From Olleya sp. Hel_I_94 (GTDB lineage Bacteria > Bacteroidota > Bacteroidia > Flavobacteriales > Flavobacteriaceae), in NCBI RefSeq assembly GCF_007827365.1, contig NZ_VISI01000002.1, positions 1,307,001-1,371,000 of the forward strand: 64,000 nt of DNA, in the 5' to 3' direction. The notes beneath the pieces were generated by a model that did not search any database, had not been told where the DNA came from, and saw only the letters and a program-made list of their open reading frames with translations. Below, one piece after another: positions 16,486 through 26,217 of this stretch. Numbering within the stretch: position 1 is the stretch's first letter; the number at the start of each line of letters is the position of its first letter. The position numbers and the translations under genes were made by a program.

Positions 16486-17466
16486 TTAATCTTCGTAAGG
16501 CAAACCGTTAGGTCTTAAGTTTTCTTTTCTGTATTCTTCTCTGGTTTGCTTTTCTACAGATCCATCTTGTATGACAGAGATGTTATATTTGACTTCTTTT
16601 TTCTCATGCTTATTGTCTTCTGTCGCTACAGTTTGAACATTTGCAATACGTGCATCTGCTTCTTTTCTTTCAGCTTCAGCAATAGCTCTTAACTCTTCTC
16701 TTCTTTTTTCTGCTAATGCTCTCTCTTTTATGGCTTGTTTATTAGCTTCAATTTGTGCTAATTGTCTGTCTGCTTTCTCTCTTTCAGCTTTTGCTCTATT
16801 AGCTTCCGCTAAAGCGTGTTCTTGTTTAGATCTAGCTTCAGCTTCTTTTTTAATTAATTCTCTTTGCTCTTGCTCTTTTTGTTTCGCTTCAGCTAAAGCC
16901 TGATTTTTTCTAGCTGTATCTTCTGCTGCTCTTTTTATCAACGCTCTTTGTTCTCTTTCTTTAGCTTCAGCAGCTTCTTTTCTTTTATTTGCAACACTAG
17001 CTAAACGTGTGTCACTACTTGCATTGTGTCTAGGCTTGATATTTCTTTTACGTTGCTCGTCATTAGACAAACTGGCTCTTAAAACATCTTCTTCTAAATC
17101 TGCAATAGCATCTATTGGCTTAGTAATAGCACCAACTCTGTTTAAAGAAATTGGATATACAGCATCTTCGCGATAGGCAACAACAGTATATTGTCCTACT
17201 TCAAAATGGTGTAATGGAATTTTTGCTTCCTTACTATCTAGATCCATTAAAACAGACTCTTTTTGAGAATGATATAAAAAACTAAATCTATAGATAGATG
17301 AGCTACTTTTAAGAATAATAGTATCTCCTGTTCTGTTTAGTACATGAACAAGTCCTGCTTTGGTTGCATTTACATTTTCAACTATAGTTGTTTTAACTTG
17401 CGAAAATACCGAAGTACTTAGCATTAACATTAAGAATAGTAGGAATGTTATTTTTTGCCTACTCAT
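16486..17466 (-). CDS. Secreted coiled-coil protein of unknown function
   Basis: 326 residues. A signal peptide (about 1-22, ending SVFSQ) precedes a small beta-rich domain (about 25-115). From about 140 to 270 the chain is an Ala/Glu/Lys/Arg-rich coiled coil with an internal repeat of about 28 residues: QRALIKRAAEDTARKNQALA and QRELIKKEAEARSKQEHALA. A short basic tail ends NLRPNGLPYED. I do not recognise the family; a periplasmic structural or tethering role is only a guess. It has a consensus-like promoter and ends 3 bases from the convergent NamZ-like gene. Confidence 0.7.
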   Translation of the reverse strand: MSRQKITFLLFLMLMLSTSVFSQVKTTIVENVNATKAGLVHVLNRTGDTIILKSSSSIYRFSFLYHSQKESVLMDLDSKEAKIPLHHFEVGQYTVVAYREDAVYPISLNRVGAITKPIDAIADLEEDVLRASLSNDEQRKRNIKPRHNASSDTRLASVANKRKEAAEAKEREQRALIKRAAEDTARKNQALAEAKQKEQEQRELIKKEAEARSKQEHALAEANRAKAEREKADRQLAQIEANKQAIKERALAEKRREELRAIAEAERKEADARIANVQTVATEDNKHEKKEVKYNISVIQDGSVEKQTREEYRKENLRPNGLPYED

Positions 17467-17774
17467 AATATAAATTTTATATAGTTACGCTAAAAATCAG
17501 TTATAAGGGAGACCAAATGTATTATGAAATTGGGATATTACATACAAATCTGAACATAATTTATATATAATTAGCCGAACTACATAAAATAGTCGACGAA
17601 TAGTTAATTTATCTGATTATCAATGATTTAAAGCTTTAACCGCTAATTAATTATGAGATTTTCAATAAATATACCAAGATTGTAAGTTTTTACTATTTTT
17701 TTAAAACAAAGTCAATAAACTTCTCAAAAAACACACATCGATTATGACTTGATTAAATAAAAAAATACCACGTA
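17467..17774. other. AT-rich intergenic region
   Basis: About 300 bases between the coiled-coil gene and the cysteine-cluster gene, both on the minus strand. Only the promoter for the coiled-coil gene (17514-17548) was recognised. Open stretches here are under 20 codons. No hairpin with a T-run was found. Confidence 0.5.
17514..17548 (-). promoter_or_regulatory. Bacteroidota-type promoter for the coiled-coil gene
   Basis: On the minus strand a TTTG (17545-17548) and TACATTTG (17514-17521) are separated by 23 bases, at the upper end of the allowed spacing for TTTG-N17-23-TAnnTTTG. Transcription would start near 17508. Confidence 0.5.
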
Positions 17775-18269
17775 TTAATATTTAATTCGTTTTTTCATCT
17801 CTTCAACTATATTAAAAGCAGCAGGACAAATAGCTACATTTTTTAAAGTCAAATTAGATATTTGCTGAAACTTTTTACGGTCAGTATGCGGAAACTCTGA
17901 ACAGGCTTTTGGACGCACATTATATATTGAACAGTAGTTATCTGCTCCTAAAAAGGTACAAGGTACAGATTGTAATACATAGTCATTCTCTTCATCTAGA
18001 CGTAAATAGTTATCTATAAATTGTTGTGGTTTTTGCTTAAAATGTTTAGCAATACGTTGGATATCTTTATCTGTAAATAATGGTCCAGTAGTTTTACAAC
18101 AATTAGCACACGTTAAACAATCGGTCTTTTTAAACTCGTTATCATGCAACTCTTGCATTAAGTAATCTAATTGCTTTGGTGCTTTCTTTTTTAGCTTAGT
18201 AAAAAAGGTTTTATTTTCCTTATGCTTATCTTTGGCAAGCTTTGGAAGACCATTTAAAAATTGTTCCAT
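17775..18269 (-). CDS. YkgJ-type cysteine cluster protein
   Basis: 164 residues. The family pattern is clear: CLTCANCC near residues 56-63, then CTFLGADNYCSIYNVRPKAC (about 110-129) and a final Cys (AICPAA). Such clusters are thought to bind Zn or Fe-S; the family has no firm biochemical role. The N-terminal 50 residues are helical and lysine-rich. No signal peptide is seen, so it is likely cytoplasmic. It is divergent from the methyltransferase gene with 21 bases between starts. Confidence 0.82.
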   Translation of the reverse strand: MEQFLNGLPKLAKDKHKENKTFFTKLKKKAPKQLDYLMQELHDNEFKKTDCLTCANCCKTTGPLFTDKDIQRIAKHFKQKPQQFIDNYLRLDEENDYVLQSVPCTFLGADNYCSIYNVRPKACSEFPHTDRKKFQQISNLTLKNVAICPAAFNIVEEMKKRIKY

Positions 18270-18290
18270 AGTGCAAAAATAGTATTTTAA

Positions 18291-18989
18291 ATGAAAGACC
18301 TTTTCGGAAAAGCATTATTAGATTACCAAAATGGTAATTATACAGAAGACTTAATAACGTCTACTAACATATCTGACGAAGATGAGTTACCACTTCCTTA
18401 TCTTTTTAGGGATTATCAAGACATGCCAAAATTAGAACAAAAAGCTTTGCAACTATCTAAAGGACTGACATTAGATGTAGGATGTGGCTCTGGAAGTCAT
18501 AGTTTATACTTGCAAGACCAAGGACTAAATGTTAAAGCTATTGACATCTCAAAAGGTGCTGTTGAAGTGAGTCATGCTAGAGGTGTCAAACAGGTTGCAC
18601 ACCTTGCGCTTTTAGATGAGACTGAAACTTTTGATACAATTCTATTATTAATGAATGGTACTGGTATTTTTGAAACCTTAAATCAGGTATCCACGTATCT
18701 ATCGCATTTAAAATCATTATTAAATACAGGTGGTCAAGTTTTAATAGACTCTAGTGACATAAAATATATGTATTTAGATGAAGATGGTGGAATTTGGCAA
18801 GATATGAATGCTAATTATTATGGCGAATTAGATTATTATTTAAGTTATAAAGGAGAAGTTGAATTACCAATGAAGTGGTTATATTTAGATTTTAAGTTAC
18901 TACAACAAGCCTGTGAAACTTCTGGTTTAAAATGCGAAATGCTCGCTGAAGGCGAGCATTATGACTATTTAGCAAAGCTATTTATTTAG
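18291..18989 (+). CDS. Class I SAM-dependent methyltransferase
   Basis: 232 residues. The SAM-binding motif I is LTLDVGCGSGSHSLYL (about 59-74) and motif II NVKAIDIS (about 82-89). DTILLLMNGTGIFE is the motif IV region and GGQVLIDSSD the strand-5 region. It lacks a signal peptide. The substrate is not evident. Its 3' end overlaps the convergent DUF2059 gene by 4 bases. Confidence 0.85.
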   Translation: MKDLFGKALLDYQNGNYTEDLITSTNISDEDELPLPYLFRDYQDMPKLEQKALQLSKGLTLDVGCGSGSHSLYLQDQGLNVKAIDISKGAVEVSHARGVKQVAHLALLDETETFDTILLLMNGTGIFETLNQVSTYLSHLKSLLNTGGQVLIDSSDIKYMYLDEDGGIWQDMNANYYGELDYYLSYKGEVELPMKWLYLDFKLLQQACETSGLKCEMLAEGEHYDYLAKLFI

Positions 18990-19513
18990 ATATCGTATCC
19001 TTTTTCTGATAATTTTGCTATCATACTTTTGTATAAATCACCACTCCACATTACAGAAATATCACTCATTGAGGCGTTCATGGAGTCTTGAGAACTTACG
19101 ATTTTTTGACCAGTATCGCTTTGATAAAATTCTTTTAAAATTATTTTATCGCCTTCTGTTAAGGCTTCAGGCTTAAACATATTTTTACCTGCTTTTGTTT
19201 TATATAGCGCATTCATATTTTTTACATCATCATGAGTAAAATGAGCTTTGTAAGCAGATACTATCATTACAGCTAAATCATCCATTGCATCAGGTTTAAC
19301 TTTTTTTAGATCTTTCCATACAGCTGCTGGTACGTCCTGAGACTTAAATTGTTCTTCTAACATTGTAAACATTTGGTCTATAACCCCTTCATAATAAGTT
19401 ATTGTTCCGTTGCTTTGTATGCACGTTTTAACATCTTTACTATACTGATCATTTTGAGCAATACTTACTGTACCTATTGCTAAAAAGCACACAAATGCGA
19501 TAATTTTTTTCAT
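18986..19513 (-). CDS. DUF2059 domain protein, secreted
   Basis: 175 residues from the ATG at 19513. That start is preferred over one 11 codons upstream because it opens directly with a signal peptide, MKKIIAFVCFLAIGTVSIAQ. The mature part is all-helical. LYKTKAGKNMFKPEALTEGD and FYQSDTGQKIVSSQ contain the F/Y-x-T/S-x2-G-x-K/K pattern of DUF2059. The role is unknown; the protein should be periplasmic. It follows the amidohydrolase gene by 33 bases, so the two may be co-transcribed. Confidence 0.8.
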   Translation of the reverse strand: MKKIIAFVCFLAIGTVSIAQNDQYSKDVKTCIQSNGTITYYEGVIDQMFTMLEEQFKSQDVPAAVWKDLKKVKPDAMDDLAVMIVSAYKAHFTHDDVKNMNALYKTKAGKNMFKPEALTEGDKIILKEFYQSDTGQKIVSSQDSMNASMSDISVMWSGDLYKSMIAKLSEKGYDI

Positions 19514-19546
19514 TTTAAAATTGTTTAAGTTATTATAAAATAGCAA

Positions 19547-21169
19547 CTACTGTGCCACTCCATTAATGTACGTTTGATTTACCTTGATATTAGGGATTTC
19601 TTTCTCTTCGATAGTCATTATATTGTTATCTAAGATAATAAAATCCGCAAATTTACCAGCTTCAATACTCCCTTTTTCTTTCTCTTCAAAATTAGCATAC
19701 GCTGCCCAAATAGTCATTCCTTTTAAAGTTTCTTCTCTAGTAAGACCATTATCCTTATTAAATCCTCCTGCTGGATATTGGTTTAGATCCTGTCTTGAGA
19801 CAGCTGCATAAAAGGTTAAAAACGGACTTACTTGCTCTACTGGAAAGTCTGTCCCTAAGGCTAATCTTCCGCTTTTTTCTAGTAAGGTTTTATAGGCATA
19901 AGCACCTTTAATACGGTCTTTTCCTAAACGGTCTTCTGCCCAATACATATCACTTGTTGCATGTGTTGGTTGTATGGAAGGTACGATGTTTTCGTTTTTA
20001 AAATAGTCAAAATCATTATCTGTGATAATTTGAGCGTGCTCTACTCTCCAACGTCTGTTAGTTAGATCTTTTAATGTTTTTTGATAAGTCTGTAAAACAA
20101 ATCTGTTAGCTGAGTCTCCAATAGCATGAGTATTCATTTGGTATCCTGCTTTTGCTATTTGGTCAGCTAAAGTAATAAAAGCATCAGTACCAATAACTAA
20201 AGCACCAAAATGATCATGTTGGTCTGAATATTCTTGTTTTAAAGCTGCTCCTCTAGAGCCTAAAGCTCCATCTGCATAGACTTTTACAGATTGCACATTT
20301 AATCTGTCGGTCTTAATTTTTCCTTTTGATAGGTAATACTCTAAATTTTCTTTTTTATTGCTAATCATAGCATACATACGCATATCTAATGCTCCTGCTT
20401 GTTGTAGACTATCAATTAATTGAATGACTTGTTTGTCCAAACCAGCATCAGACACGGTTGTTAAACCTAAATCTGTGCATATTTTATGTGCTTCAAGCAA
20501 AGCATCAATTTGTTGTTGTTTTGTCGGTTCCGGAAAAATAGCCTCAACCAACTCCATTGGATTGTCAATTAATACTCCTGTAAGTTTGCCATCTTTCTTT
20601 AAAATTTCGCCTCCTTCAATTTTTGTATTAATATCTATTTTAGCTAAATCTAAAGCTGCTTGATTACATAACATAGCATGACCATCTATTCTAGTTAGAG
20701 CCACAGGTGTATCTGGATATAATTTATCCAATAATGCTTTATTTGGGTAAGTTTTGTCGTCCCAATCATTTTGATCCCAACCTCTACCAATAATAAAATT
20801 AGATGGTCGGTTATTATGAAAATCGATAACACGTTTCATTACCTCATCAAAACTTTTAGTATCCCTAAGATTTACTTGTAATTGGTTTAAACCTAAACCG
20901 TAAAAGTGACAATGTGCATCGATAAATCCAGGCAAAATGGTTTGTCCTTTAGCATCAATTGTATTGGTAGCTTTGTATTTTTTATTAATATCATTAGTTG
21001 CACCAACTGCTACAAATTTACCATCTTTAATGGCAAACGCTTCTGTAGTGTTAAAATCTGCATCAACAGTATAAACCGTTCCGTTGGTAATGATAGTATC
21101 GACTTCAATTTTATCTGAAGCACAGGAAACTATAATTAAGAATAATAATAAAACTTTTGTGATTCTCAT
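19547..21169 (-). CDS. YtcJ-like amidohydrolase lipoprotein
   Basis: 540 residues. A lipoprotein signal ends VSC (Cys16). The metal-dependent amidohydrolase fold has the HxH motif in PGFIDAHCHFYGLG (about 79-92), a later His in NTHAIGDSANRF (about 345-356), RVEHAQI and ALGTDFPVE (about 432-440). YtcJ-type enzymes are close to the formamidase/exoenzyme NfdA group. The true substrate is unknown. As a lipoprotein it should act in the periplasm or at the outer membrane. Confidence 0.85.
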   Translation of the reverse strand: MRITKVLLLFLIIVSCASDKIEVDTIITNGTVYTVDADFNTTEAFAIKDGKFVAVGATNDINKKYKATNTIDAKGQTILPGFIDAHCHFYGLGLNQLQVNLRDTKSFDEVMKRVIDFHNNRPSNFIIGRGWDQNDWDDKTYPNKALLDKLYPDTPVALTRIDGHAMLCNQAALDLAKIDINTKIEGGEILKKDGKLTGVLIDNPMELVEAIFPEPTKQQQIDALLEAHKICTDLGLTTVSDAGLDKQVIQLIDSLQQAGALDMRMYAMISNKKENLEYYLSKGKIKTDRLNVQSVKVYADGALGSRGAALKQEYSDQHDHFGALVIGTDAFITLADQIAKAGYQMNTHAIGDSANRFVLQTYQKTLKDLTNRRWRVEHAQIITDNDFDYFKNENIVPSIQPTHATSDMYWAEDRLGKDRIKGAYAYKTLLEKSGRLALGTDFPVEQVSPFLTFYAAVSRQDLNQYPAGGFNKDNGLTREETLKGMTIWAAYANFEEKEKGSIEAGKFADFIILDNNIMTIEEKEIPNIKVNQTYINGVAQ

Positions 21170-21192
21170 TTTTAATATTTTTTGTAAATATA

Positions 21193-21226
21193 AACATAAA
21201 AAAAAAGCCTCAAATAGAGGCTTTTA
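21193..21226. terminator. Intrinsic terminator after the barrel protein gene
   Basis: AAAAGCCTC (21203-21211) and GAGGCTTTT (21217-21225) form a perfect 9-bp stem around a 5-base loop. On the minus strand the stem is followed by a long T-run, so it ends transcription from the barrel/TPR pair before the amidohydrolase gene. Confidence 0.8.
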
Positions 21227-21273
21227 ATTTAAAATATTAGGGAGTTCAAAACCTATAAGTGAATTATTTAATT

Positions 21274-23004
21274 TTACTGAAAATCAAATTTATACGTTGC
21301 TCCTGCTAGAAACTGTATACCTTGAACAGGTGTGTTTTGCCATTTAGTATACTCCTCTCCTACAATATTATTAGCTTTAGCAAATACTGAAAAACGGTCA
21401 TTTATATGATAGCCTACATGTGCATTAGCATCAAAATAACTATCTAAGGTTACAATACCTGAGTTTGGACTAATCAAGTTAGGAATGTTAAATTGATCTT
21501 TACGCTCACCTACATAAAATAGATTAGCTCCTGCAAACCATTGATCGGTTATTTGATAATCTAAAAAGACAGATGCTGTTAAATCTGGTAGATTCCAAGC
21601 TTCCATTTGGTTAGTAACATCATACGAAAAATACTCACCTTTAATACCTAAAGTAAAGTTACGGTTTATGTCTACATTTAATTCTCCAGCAACACTAAAA
21701 GTAGTCACATCATCATACACTAAACCAAACGAGTTACCGTAAGTGTAAGGCTCTAAGTTTGTTGTAATATCATTGTTTGTATAAAGTGCTTTGTTTTTTT
21801 CTGAATAATAATTTCCGCTAACCGAGTAACTCATTGTATTAGACAGCTTACCTTTTATTCCTGCAAATGCCTTATACTGTTGGTCTGTTGGTGCTATAAA
21901 TAGATTTGGTGAGACAAATGGATTTTCTTGAGCAAAATCATAATACGAATTTTGATTTAATCCTCCTGTTACACCTCCAAAAGCAATTAAAACCTCATCC
22001 ACCAACCTGTAACTTGCTGCTATATTTGGATAGATAAAAAACTTACTTTTACTTGCTTCAGTATCATTTAAATACACAGCCTTAACACCTAAATCTACAG
22101 TTAAGTCGTCTTGTTTTAATTGAAAAGTTGGTGCTAAACCAATCTGAAAGTTACCATAGTTAATCTGATTAGGATCTGCATAAGCCTTATCAAAACTACC
22201 ACCAATGTAATCCATAAACACTTCAATATCTACATCGTTATCCTGAATATTAATTGTACCAATTGCGTTAGCTTTAAATCTATTTTCTCCTGATCCAAAA
22301 TTATCTCCAAAGCGTCTATATAAAATACTTCCTGAAGATACTATAGCGTCTTCAAAAGTAATATCTCCTCCAACATAGCCATTAATAAAACTATGACCAA
22401 CATCTAAGCTATCTGCTGTTGCTTGATTAAATAATGGCTGTTGTAAACCATACCAATTATACGTTTGGTATTGAAAACCACCTAAAGCAGTCCAGCTATA
22501 ATCACGATCTTTTTTAGTATATGTTAAATTAAGCTTTGAATCTGAAAATCCGTTATCTGTCAATACATTTTCTATATCACCTTGTGACGAGTGATGTCCT
22601 ACATATGCACTAAAAATCTGATCTCGACCTATGGCATGATTAAGATACGCTTCTCCAACTATTGTGGTATACGTACCAACGCCTAAAGTTGCATAGTTAT
22701 CGTATAACTTAACTTTTTTTGCTTTATCTACAACTGCTGCTTTTCCTTTTGCAGGCGTAAAAGTAGAAGCTACGGGAAATGAAAAAATATTATACTTTAC
22801 TTCTTTTTTAGTTGCAGTCTCAGTATCGTCTAATGTTGGTGTTTCTTTAACTTTAAAAGCGTCAGAAATACTAGGCGTATACGGTTTAACAACATCTATT
22901 ACTCCTGTTTGAATGGTATCGCCTTCTCTTTCTTGTGCAAAAGCGAAGACAGTGATTAATAGTGATGCTATCGTTAAAATGATTTGCTTTTTTGTACTAA
23001 ACAT
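21274..23004 (-). CDS. Plugless TonB-receptor-like outer-membrane beta barrel
   Basis: 576 residues. A signal peptide ends FAFAQ (about residue 23). A short N-terminal segment carries VVKPYTPSISDAFKVKETP. There is no recognisable plug domain. From about 100 to the C-terminus the chain has alternating amphipathic strands, and it ends with GATYKFDFQ, an aromatic C-terminus typical of outer-membrane barrels. It resembles the barrel half of TonB-dependent receptors. Its gene is 40 bases downstream of a giant TPR protein gene; the pair is likely one functional unit at the outer membrane. Confidence 0.75.
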   Translation of the reverse strand: MFSTKKQIILTIASLLITVFAFAQEREGDTIQTGVIDVVKPYTPSISDAFKVKETPTLDDTETATKKEVKYNIFSFPVASTFTPAKGKAAVVDKAKKVKLYDNYATLGVGTYTTIVGEAYLNHAIGRDQIFSAYVGHHSSQGDIENVLTDNGFSDSKLNLTYTKKDRDYSWTALGGFQYQTYNWYGLQQPLFNQATADSLDVGHSFINGYVGGDITFEDAIVSSGSILYRRFGDNFGSGENRFKANAIGTINIQDNDVDIEVFMDYIGGSFDKAYADPNQINYGNFQIGLAPTFQLKQDDLTVDLGVKAVYLNDTEASKSKFFIYPNIAASYRLVDEVLIAFGGVTGGLNQNSYYDFAQENPFVSPNLFIAPTDQQYKAFAGIKGKLSNTMSYSVSGNYYSEKNKALYTNNDITTNLEPYTYGNSFGLVYDDVTTFSVAGELNVDINRNFTLGIKGEYFSYDVTNQMEAWNLPDLTASVFLDYQITDQWFAGANLFYVGERKDQFNIPNLISPNSGIVTLDSYFDANAHVGYHINDRFSVFAKANNIVGEEYTKWQNTPVQGIQFLAGATYKFDFQ

Positions 23005-23044
23005 AATTTATATTTATGAATTACGATTGTGTCGATTGCTGTTA

Positions 23045-26000
23045 TTAGTCTTCAGATATAACTGAAGAGTTTGTTTTAGCTTCTTCTGTTTTAATTTTAT
23101 TCAATTCGGTTTGTGCTTCTGTTTTAACATCTTCAAAATTGCTAAAGTTTTTGATAACACTTTCTAGAATGTATGTCGCTTGAAAGGCGTCACCTAAGGC
23201 ATAAAAATTCTTAGCCATTACCACTAAACCTTTAGCTCCATAATATTTATAACCGGAATAATCTTTAGCTAAACGTTGTGTCACTTGGTTAGACTCTGCG
23301 TATAAACCATCTTTGTTTTTAAAATATGCGTTATAGTATAGTGCTTCTGCTGCAGTTTCACCAGTTGCAAACGTTTCGACTTGTGCATAAGCTGTTCTTG
23401 CTTTAGCAGCATCGTTAGTTTTAATTGCCGAACGTGCAATAATAACATGAGCATCACTTCTAATTTTGTTATCTAAATTACCATTACCTAGCACTTTTTC
23501 CGCGTAAGCGACCGCTTGATTATAGTTATTTAATTGATAATTAGATTGCATTAAATTAGACTGAGCAAATAAACTGTTTTGCGGAAAGTTTGCTTCTGCC
23601 TCTAAGCGTTTTAAGGTTGGTATTGCTGCATTCCAATCTTTTTTATCTAACTGAATTTGAGATAAGCGCAATAAGGCTTCTTCTGAAAATTCGCTTTGAG
23701 ATTTACTGACTACATAAGCATAATGTGGCTCTGCATTAGATTTTAAATCTTTTTTAAAGTACAATTGTGCTAAATAAAAATGAGCTTGAGTAGCATGTAA
23801 TCCATTAGAAAACTGATTTAAATACCCATTAAATTGCTTTATGGCATCATTTACGTTTTCGTCTAAATATTGTTTTTCTGCTGCTTGATACGTTGCGTTG
23901 TCTAAATCTGCGTCTGTAACCTCTACAAAATCTAAAGTTCTAACCCAAGCTGCATACTCATCCACTTTACCTAAATCTATATAAATTAGTCTAGCTGTTG
24001 CTACCGCTTGATTAGCTTCTGGTGTACTTGGATAGTCCTTGGCAACGGACTTAAAGGTTGATAATGCTTGTTGGTTTTGACTCGCGTTATAATAGACTAA
24101 ACCTTGACGTAACTGAGCCTTGCTTGTAAAAGGACTTGTACTATATTCTTTTTTTAACTGACTATAAATTGCAATTGCTTTAGCATCTTTACCTGCTTTT
24201 ACGTAGCTATTACCTAAAGCATACATAGCATCATCACGTAATTTTGATGTTGGGTATTTTGCAATAAATTGTTCTAATTGATTTGTTTGATCACCTTCTT
24301 GACCAATGTAACCGTAGCTCATCGCTTTTTGAAAATACGCATAGTCATTTTCAATTTTACCTACTTGCATCGCTTTTTCATAAGCTGTTATAGCTTCAGT
24401 ATAACGACTAGACACAAAATAACCATCTGCTAAACGTAAATACGCATCGTTTAACCTAACTTTATCCGATTGATTTTTCTGAATAAATTGATTAAAAAAC
24501 ACTGTTGATTGATCGTAGTTTTTTTGCTTAAAATACGTGTAAGCTATATTATAATCTAAATTTTCAAATTCCTTTGTTGACGAAGCTTCACCTTGTTGTT
24601 TAAATTGTTTAAATCCAATTAAGGCATCTTCGTAGTTGGTTAGATTATAATCTGTTTCGGCTTTCCAAAATGTTGCTCTTGCAGTAAATTTTTGATTTTG
24701 TTGTTCTTTCAAAGATTTATCAAAAAGGGTTTCTGCCTCTTGGTATTTACTTTCGTTATACAATTCTAAACCTCTATAAAACGCTACTTTTTGTAACGCA
24801 ACTTTACTTTCAAAACTATTTTTATTTTTCAATAACTCTAAAGCTTCCTTGTAGTTTTTAGAGGTAATGTACGAGTCTATTAATAATACCTCTACCTCAT
24901 CTTTATATTGTGTGTCTGGATATTTATCTAAATAACCTGTTAGTATTTGAGGTACCGATTGATAAGCGTTACCAATTTCGTAACTTATTTTAGCGTAGTT
25001 TAACCAGGCGTCTTCTTGGATTTTTAAATCGTAATCCATTTGAGAGGCGTTTCTAAAAGCATTTAACGCTTCTTGTTTTTTGCCTACATTAACATAGCTT
25101 TCTCCTAAATGATAGTAAGCATTTTGAGCTACGCTATTATCTGCACTTACAATTTTGTTAAATTCTGAAATGGCTTTATCATAATCCTTTTGCTTGTAGT
25201 AAGCGTAACCTAATTGGTAATAATCTGTATTACTCCATTTTCCTTTTTTACCTTTATATTGGGTTAGGTATGGAATAGCTTCGTCATATTTTTTTAAGTT
25301 GAAATAACTTTCACCTATAATTTTATTTAATTCTGAAACTTCGTCTCTATCACTAGTTTCTAGTTTAGATTTAGCAAGGTCTATTGCTTTATCAAATTTT
25401 CCTAATTTAAAGTTTAAATCAGCCTGATAGTAACTTAGTTTTTCTTTATATTTTTCTTCTTGACCAACTTGCTCAAAATACTTATTAGCTCCATCATAAT
25501 CATCACCTTCATAGGACATAAAACCTAAATAATATTTAGCCTGAGAACCATATTTTTGAGAGGTCTCTACACGTGTTAAATACTTTTTAGCATCTTTATA
25601 GTTTTTAGTTGTAAATGAAGCATAACCATTATTAAAGTTATAAGATTCCTTATCTGCTTTGGACAGTCCATTCTCGTCTACTTTTGCATACCACTTTTGA
25701 GCATAGGCGTATTTACCATTAGCAAAGTAATATTCTGCAACATCTAAAAATGCTGTATTTTTTTTTGTACTGGTTGGATAATCTTCTACAAAACGCTCCA
25801 TTAAAACGTCTGCATTTTGCTGATTTAATCTTATGGCTGCATTTGCAATATAAAACGCGCAATTGCTTTTTACGTTTTGGTCATTGGTCTCTTTTTTAAT
25901 CTGACTAAACAAATTTTGAGAAGCTAAATATTGCTGACTGTTATAAAGCTGTAACGCTTTTTGATAATCGCCTAGACTATTGGTATAAACTGCAGTTTCT

Positions 26001-26065
26001 TGTCCAAGTAACTGGAAACAAAAGACTATGGTAATGAAAAATGTAAGCTGTTTTTTTACTAACAT
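23045..26065 (-). CDS. Large periplasmic tetratricopeptide-repeat protein
   Basis: 1006 residues from the ATG at 26065, chosen over one nine codons upstream because it opens directly with a signal peptide (MLVKKQLTFFITIVFCFQLL). Almost the whole chain is TPR or TPR-like helical hairpins, recognised by recurrent patterns such as AYYHLGESYVNVGKKQEALN, ARLIYIDLGK and LYNESKYQEAETLFDKSL. It ends in an acidic tail. Such arrays hold protein partners; here the partner may be the adjacent barrel. No enzymatic domain is visible. Confidence 0.85.
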   Translation of the reverse strand: MLVKKQLTFFITIVFCFQLLGQETAVYTNSLGDYQKALQLYNSQQYLASQNLFSQIKKETNDQNVKSNCAFYIANAAIRLNQQNADVLMERFVEDYPTSTKKNTAFLDVAEYYFANGKYAYAQKWYAKVDENGLSKADKESYNFNNGYASFTTKNYKDAKKYLTRVETSQKYGSQAKYYLGFMSYEGDDYDGANKYFEQVGQEEKYKEKLSYYQADLNFKLGKFDKAIDLAKSKLETSDRDEVSELNKIIGESYFNLKKYDEAIPYLTQYKGKKGKWSNTDYYQLGYAYYKQKDYDKAISEFNKIVSADNSVAQNAYYHLGESYVNVGKKQEALNAFRNASQMDYDLKIQEDAWLNYAKISYEIGNAYQSVPQILTGYLDKYPDTQYKDEVEVLLIDSYITSKNYKEALELLKNKNSFESKVALQKVAFYRGLELYNESKYQEAETLFDKSLKEQQNQKFTARATFWKAETDYNLTNYEDALIGFKQFKQQGEASSTKEFENLDYNIAYTYFKQKNYDQSTVFFNQFIQKNQSDKVRLNDAYLRLADGYFVSSRYTEAITAYEKAMQVGKIENDYAYFQKAMSYGYIGQEGDQTNQLEQFIAKYPTSKLRDDAMYALGNSYVKAGKDAKAIAIYSQLKKEYSTSPFTSKAQLRQGLVYYNASQNQQALSTFKSVAKDYPSTPEANQAVATARLIYIDLGKVDEYAAWVRTLDFVEVTDADLDNATYQAAEKQYLDENVNDAIKQFNGYLNQFSNGLHATQAHFYLAQLYFKKDLKSNAEPHYAYVVSKSQSEFSEEALLRLSQIQLDKKDWNAAIPTLKRLEAEANFPQNSLFAQSNLMQSNYQLNNYNQAVAYAEKVLGNGNLDNKIRSDAHVIIARSAIKTNDAAKARTAYAQVETFATGETAAEALYYNAYFKNKDGLYAESNQVTQRLAKDYSGYKYYGAKGLVVMAKNFYALGDAFQATYILESVIKNFSNFEDVKTEAQTELNKIKTEEAKTNSSVISED

Positions 26066-26217
26066 TGATACTATTTTTAAATTCAAAATCAAAGATAAAT
26101 TAATCTATATCTCTAACGATAGATTTAACTAATAATTATAAACCGATTTATATATTATCAAAAAAAGGTAGATTTAATTATTCTATATTTACAGTCTTAT
26201 TTAAAACAATCCCATAA

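Noticed and set aside
17467..17774. Small gene in the AT-rich gap
   Set aside because: The longest frame with an ATG is 17 codons with no promoter or conserved pattern.
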